From the NCBI GenBank assembly GCA_937923365.1, contig CALAIJ010000138.1:1-9066 (forward strand): a stretch of DNA of 9,066 nt, written 5' to 3'. A program made the translations under genes and the position numbers. Under the pieces are notes generated by a model. The model did no database searches and was not told where the DNA came from. It was given only the letters and a program-made list of their open reading frames with translations. The DNA is from an uncultured Sulfitobacter sp. (lineage in GTDB: Bacteria; Pseudomonadota; Alphaproteobacteria; Rhodobacterales; Rhodobacteraceae). Below, piece by piece: positions 6,411 through 9,066 of this stretch (positions within the stretch are counted from its first letter, which is position 1; every line of letters starts with the position of its first letter).

Positions 6411-6524
6411 TCCTTGCAGGCGGGGCGGATTTTTCTCTTGATCCCGCCAGCGAAGGCGCTTAGTGACGCGCCACGACCCTAAGCCGCTTGGCTTGATAGG
6501 TTACCTACGAACCTCTGGTTCAAT

Positions 6525-6600
6525 GGGGCATTAGCTCAGCTGGGAGAGCGCCTGCATGGCATGCAGGAGGTCAGCGGTTCGATCCCGCTATGCTCCACCA
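6525..6600 (+). tRNA. tRNA-Ala (GGC)
   Basis: The 76-nt cloverleaf is complete. The acceptor stem GGGGCAT (6525-6531) pairs with ATGCTCC (with one G-T pair), and CCA is encoded at the 3' end. The D-arm starts with AGCTCAGCTGGGAGAGC, the anticodon stem CCTGC/GCAGG closes a seven-base loop ATGGCAT with anticodon GGC, and the T-arm is GCGGTTCGATCCCGC. It would read GCC and GCT alanine codons. The 3' part of the gene, from 6569, is repeated 174 bases downstream. No strong promoter match is visible just upstream. Confidence 0.98.
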
Positions 6601-6625
6601 AGCGCTTTTGCATAGCAAAAGCGCT
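6601..6625 (+). terminator. Perfect 11-bp hairpin immediately after tRNA-Ala CCA
   Basis: AGCGCTTTTGC (6601-6611), loop ATA, GCAAAAGCGCT (6615-6625) is fully complementary and starts on the base after the encoded CCA. It probably forms the tRNA 3' trailer structure, helping termination or defining the end for processing. There is no T tract after it. The copy at 6775-6799 keeps ten of the eleven pairs, one as G-T. Confidence 0.6.
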
Positions 6626-6627
6626 AC

Positions 6628-6669
6628 GTCCTGGCAGTGCCTTCGCGCAGCGAAGGTCACGAGAAGGAC
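6628..6669 (+). repeat. Second structured hairpin in the tRNA trailer
   Basis: CCTTCGC (6640-6646) and GCGAAGG (6650-6656) pair around loop GCA. GTG 6637-6639 with CAC 6658-6660 extends the stem past a bulged T, and after an internal loop GTCCT 6628-6632 pairs with AGGAC 6665-6669. The downstream copy keeps the outer helix through a G-T pair but has a C-A mismatch in the inner stem. Together with the 6601-6625 hairpin this could be a structured RNA or simply a repeat. Confidence 0.5.
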
Positions 6670-6730
6670 AGATGCAAGACAGCCCCCGCATCTCTCAAAA
6701 CTCAAACGCCGACCAACGCGCATCCCCCAT

Positions 6731-6774
6731 GGGGCTACGCTGGGTCAGCGGTTCGATCCCGCTATGCTCCACCA
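6731..6774 (+). pseudogene. tRNA-Ala relic lacking the anticodon arm
   Basis: The 44 bases start with GGGGC like the tRNA. They then give TA-C-GCTGG, alignable to the D-arm sequence TTAGCTCAGCTGG, and then jump to GGTCAGCGGTTCGATCCCGC and the full acceptor 3' strand with CCA. Compared with the gene at 6525-6600, about 26 bases holding the rest of the D-arm and the whole anticodon arm are missing, plus a few bases before them. It cannot act as a tRNA. The 5' part is short, so its origin from the tRNA is likely rather than certain; the 3' part is exact. Confidence 0.7.
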
Positions 6775-6895
6775 AGCGCTTTTGCATAGCAAAAGTGCGT
6801 CGTCCTGACAGTGCCTTCGCGCAGCGAAAGTCACGAGAAGGATAGATGCAAGACAGCCCCCGCATCTCTCGAAACTCAAACGCCGACCAACGCGC
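6743..6895 (+). repeat. Direct repeat copy 2
   Basis: Second copy of the 6569-6721 unit. The 32 bases derived from the tRNA 3' end are unchanged, while all seven substitutions lie in the trailer part. Conservation of the tRNA-derived part could reflect recent origin, gene conversion with the tRNA, or a role as an attachment site. Confidence 0.95.
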
Positions 6896-6957
6896 GTCTA
6901 CCAAGAATAAACGTGACCTTTTCGATTTCAAACTTGAGCTGTAAATCCAGTCGATCC

Positions 6958-6986
6958 TTGCCAGATCACCAACCTTCCCCAATAAT
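6958..6986 (+). promoter_or_regulatory. Strong sigma-70-like promoter before the RTX-like gene
   Basis: TTGCCA (6958-6963, five of six to TTGACA), a 17-base spacer, then AATAAT (6981-6986, five of six to TATAAT). Transcription would begin near 6993, giving a leader of about 70 bases before the ATG at 7064. It is the best promoter match I found in the window. The surrounding 6896-7063 is AT-richer than the rest and holds no other gene. Confidence 0.6.
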
Positions 6987-7063
6987 TGCCCCCAATTAAG
7001 CACCAATGCCGCGGCCAATTTTTCGAAACAGCGGCGTATTTCAAATCCTGGGGGACCAATACT

Positions 7064-9066
7064 ATGGCGAACATCACACAAAACCTGACGCTTGACGGCA
7101 TCACTGACGGGGACCTGCTGGGCAATCCCTTCACGTGGAGCGGGTTTCCACCGTTTATTGCAGGCTATGCAAATGACGATGGCGCGGCGGGCACGACCAC
7201 GGTGAACCTGTCAGCCACGGGCGACTGGTTCGCCTACGGGGTCGAAGTGAACAGCAGCGCCTTGCAGGACCTTGTCTTTAACTTCACGGACACGGCGGGC
7301 GGTCCTGTGCGTTATATTGGCCAGCTGCGCATCCACGAAGGCACGCATACGATCAACCTGACGCACACGGGCGTTGAGACGCTGATGGCGTTTGACGATT
7401 CGGATTATGACATCACCCTGAATGTCTATTCCCATCTGGTGCGCCTGCGTGCAGGCGAGACGAACACGACCACCATCAATATTGGCGACGGTGGCGCCGG
7501 CACGCTGGATCTGGAGGCGGGGACCAACAATATCACGACCGGTTCCGGCTCGGTGAACTTCATCCGTGCAGGCCGGTTCGGAGAGACGGGCACCAACACC
7601 TTTGTCGGTGGCAGCGGCACCGTGCAGAACATGAGCCTCAGCGGCACCACCCACGACATTACCGTAGGCACCGGCGACCTGCGCACCTTGAAAATCAACG
7701 AAGGGTCACTTGCCACGATCACCGCCAATTCGACGGGTGAGATCGACGTGCTGCAGTCCTTTGCCGACACCACCGTGTTGACGGCCTCGGCAGCGCTGCG
7801 TTCGGTTGAGCTTGGCGAAGGGAATGACGTGGTCACCGCGTCAGGTGGCATCGCGCAGATCATTCTGGGCAACGGCAACGACACCCTGAATGTCAGCGCG
7901 CAGGTAGCCCGAACCGTATTGGCCTACAGCGGCGATGACGTGCTGAACCTGACCGGAACGGGCCGTGTCTACACCGCGCATCTGGGGCTGGGCGACAACA
8001 CCTTTGACCTGAGCGACAGCGCGCGGGCGCAGGCCATCGGCGCGTGGAACAACGCGGATACGCTGAACGTATCGGGCAGTGCCATTCTGGAGGCCGCGGA
8101 CCTGAACGGCGGCGACAACATCATCAACCAAAGCGGTGGCTGGATCGGCGTGGTGCGCATGGGCAACGAAAACGATGAGATCAACATCAGCGGCGGGCGG
8201 CTGAAGGCGGTCTATGCCGATAGCGGTGACAACCTCCTGAATGTATCGGGCACCGGTGATGTCGGCAGTTTCATTGGTGACGAAGGTGTGGACCTGGTCA
8301 CAGTCACAGACGGCGGGAGGATCCGCACCGTTCAGGCAGGCGACGGGGACAACCGGATCACTTTGGGCGCTGAGTTCACTGCTTTCGTCGAAACAGGGGA
8401 CAATAAGGACTATGTCGCCACGGGCACCGGCTATGTCCGGACGGTCACAACCGGCGACGACGATGACCGCGTGTTTGTGGGCGATGGCGGCGCGGGGTCT
8501 GTCCAGACAGGATTTGGCAGCGATCGTGTTGTAACGGGCGCGGGCTTTGTGACCTCCATCACGACAAGCGCTGGCAGTTCGCAAACCGACCTTGTCGACT
8601 ACGTGACCGTGGGAAGCGGCGGCGCGGGATATATCTGGACCGGCGACGGGGATGACCGCATCTATGCCTACACAGGCAACGTGGATTTCGTTGCAGGCGG
8701 ATCGGGCAACGAAAAGCTGTTCATGGGTGACGTATTTGTCGGGGTCGCCTTTATGGGCGCGGGCAACGACTATCTGCGCATCAACCAGTCAACCTCAGAC
8801 GGTGGCGGGCGTTTCTCGGGGGGTGGCGACACTGACACGATGGACTTCCGTTCCACCACGGCGGCGATCAATGTCTCGCTTGATCTGGCCGGTGAATTCC
8901 AGAACATCGGCAACGTGGCGGACACATCGGACTTTACCGTCGCCTCCCTTGGCTTCTTTTCGATCACCTCGATGGAACGTCTGGTGGGCACCGCCTTTGA
9001 CGACGTGCTGGAAGGCAACGAGGACAACAACGGATCGGACGGCGCAAACCGCCTGACGGGTCTGGG
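7064..9066 (+). CDS. Large RTX-like calcium-binding repeat protein, N-terminal part
   Basis: An open frame from ATG 7064 continues past the window end (667 codons seen, no stop). GGGGGA lies eight bases before the start. There is no N-terminal signal peptide (MANITQNLTLDGITDGDLLG), which fits a type I secretion substrate whose signal would be at the unseen C-terminus. Residues 1-250 form a Gly/Thr/Asn-rich, beta-type region with no family I recognise. Residues about 251-575 are roughly 16 degenerate repeats, many exactly 19 residues long, each starting with a G-[DEN]-G-[ND]-D-like turn (GEGND 251, GNGND, GDGDN, GDDDD, GDGDD, GAGND 565) followed by a short hydrophobic strand. Residues from 642 read GTAFDDVLEGNEDNN...RLTGL, the usual opening of a canonical hemolysin-type repeat block. 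Such proteins bind calcium outside the cell and fold into beta-rolls. Its role (adhesin, S-layer-like or enzyme) cannot be told without the C-terminus. No secretion genes are visible here. Confidence 0.88.
   Translation, partial: MANITQNLTLDGITDGDLLGNPFTWSGFPPFIAGYANDDGAAGTTTVNLSATGDWFAYGVEVNSSALQDLVFNFTDTAGGPVRYIGQLRIHEGTHTINLTHTGVETLMAFDDSDYDITLNVYSHLVRLRAGETNTTTINIGDGGAGTLDLEAGTNNITTGSGSVNFIRAGRFGETGTNTFVGGSGTVQNMSLSGTTHDITVGTGDLRTLKINEGSLATITANSTGEIDVLQSFADTTVLTASAALRSVELGEGNDVVTASGGIAQIILGNGNDTLNVSAQVARTVLAYSGDDVLNLTGTGRVYTAHLGLGDNTFDLSDSARAQAIGAWNNADTLNVSGSAILEAADLNGGDNIINQSGGWIGVVRMGNENDEINISGGRLKAVYADSGDNLLNVSGTGDVGSFIGDEGVDLVTVTDGGRIRTVQAGDGDNRITLGAEFTAFVETGDNKDYVATGTGYVRTVTTGDDDDRVFVGDGGAGSVQTGFGSDRVVTGAGFVTSITTSAGSSQTDLVDYVTVGSGGAGYIWTGDGDDRIYAYTGNVDFVAGGSGNEKLFMGDVFVGVAFMGAGNDYLRINQSTSDGGGRFSGGGDTDTMDFRSTTAAINVSLDLAGEFQNIGNVADTSDFTVASLGFFSITSMERLVGTAFDDVLEGNEDNNGSDGANRLTGL

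Larger units (their letters stand above)
6569..6721 (+). repeat. Direct repeat copy 1 (tRNA-Ala 3' part plus trailer)
   Basis: This 153-bp segment recurs at 6743-6895, exactly 174 bases on, with seven mismatches by eye (about 95 percent identity). It begins inside the tRNA at GGTCAGCGG, covers the T-arm, acceptor 3' strand and CCA, and then both trailer hairpins. It ends at CCGACCAACGCGC. Copies are separated by 21 bases that themselves resemble a shortened tRNA 5' part. Confidence 0.95.

Noticed and set aside
6561..6845. A 94-codon plus-strand frame across the tRNA and its duplication, with an internally repeated peptide.
   Set aside because: The peptide repeat is only the translated DNA repeat; the frame begins inside the tRNA-Ala gene.
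6569..6895. The repeated palindromic units as a CRISPR array.
   Set aside because: There are only two 153-bp units, derived from a tRNA, with one 21-bp gap; the size and number do not fit a CRISPR.
7841..8584. A 247-codon minus-strand open frame within the RTX-like gene.
   Set aside because: It is the antisense of Gly/Asp/Thr repeat codons. The plus-strand frame carries the repeat pattern and a good ribosome-binding site.

Overview
The window looks like chromosomal DNA from a Rhodobacteraceae (Roseobacter-group) alphaproteobacterium. This rests on the high-GC codon use, the form of AccA, the FYDLN-acid protein of the 'CPTTGKRFYDLN' type, the CHAP lipoprotein type, and an intergenic hairpin block of a style I remember from this family. 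The assignment comes from recognising protein and repeat types, not from a search.

Layout. 1-235: C-terminal end of a LysE/RhtB-type exporter (+). 232-669: small secreted two-repeat Asp/Cys-rich protein (-), sharing its stop region with the exporter. 769-1731: accA (+). 1728-2669: four-TM membrane protein of unknown function (-), again sharing stop bases with its convergent neighbour. 2763-3209: GNAT acetyltransferase (-), with a promoter at 3276-3304. 3391-3480: non-coding block with two very strong hairpins, just past the stop of a GntR/FCD regulator (3486-4136, -). That regulator has a perfect 18-bp palindrome three bases upstream of its start codon. 4446-5006: CHAP-domain lipoprotein (+), followed by a hairpin. 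5276-5965: YgjP-type zinc metallopeptidase (-). 6081-6410: FYDLN-acid protein (+). 6525-6600: tRNA-Ala(GGC). 6601-6895: tandem duplication of the tRNA 3' part and its trailer, containing a shrunken tRNA-Ala relic. 7064-9066: start of a large RTX-like calcium-binding protein (+), running off the window.

Most genes up to 6410 are single housekeeping or small accessory genes in alternating orientation; I see no multi-gene pathway. AccA makes malonyl-CoA, the CHAP lipoprotein probably trims peptidoglycan, and YgjP is a conserved soluble metalloprotease. The most unusual part is 6525-9066. There a tRNA-Ala gene is followed by a degenerate second copy of itself and then a secreted-repeat-protein gene, where I would expect aroA in relatives. 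This looks like an accessory junction at a tRNA, but no integrase is visible. I did not find a convincing new multi-gene system. The best leads are the tRNA duplication, the 19-residue solenoid of the RTX-like protein, and the operator/leaderless start of the GntR gene.
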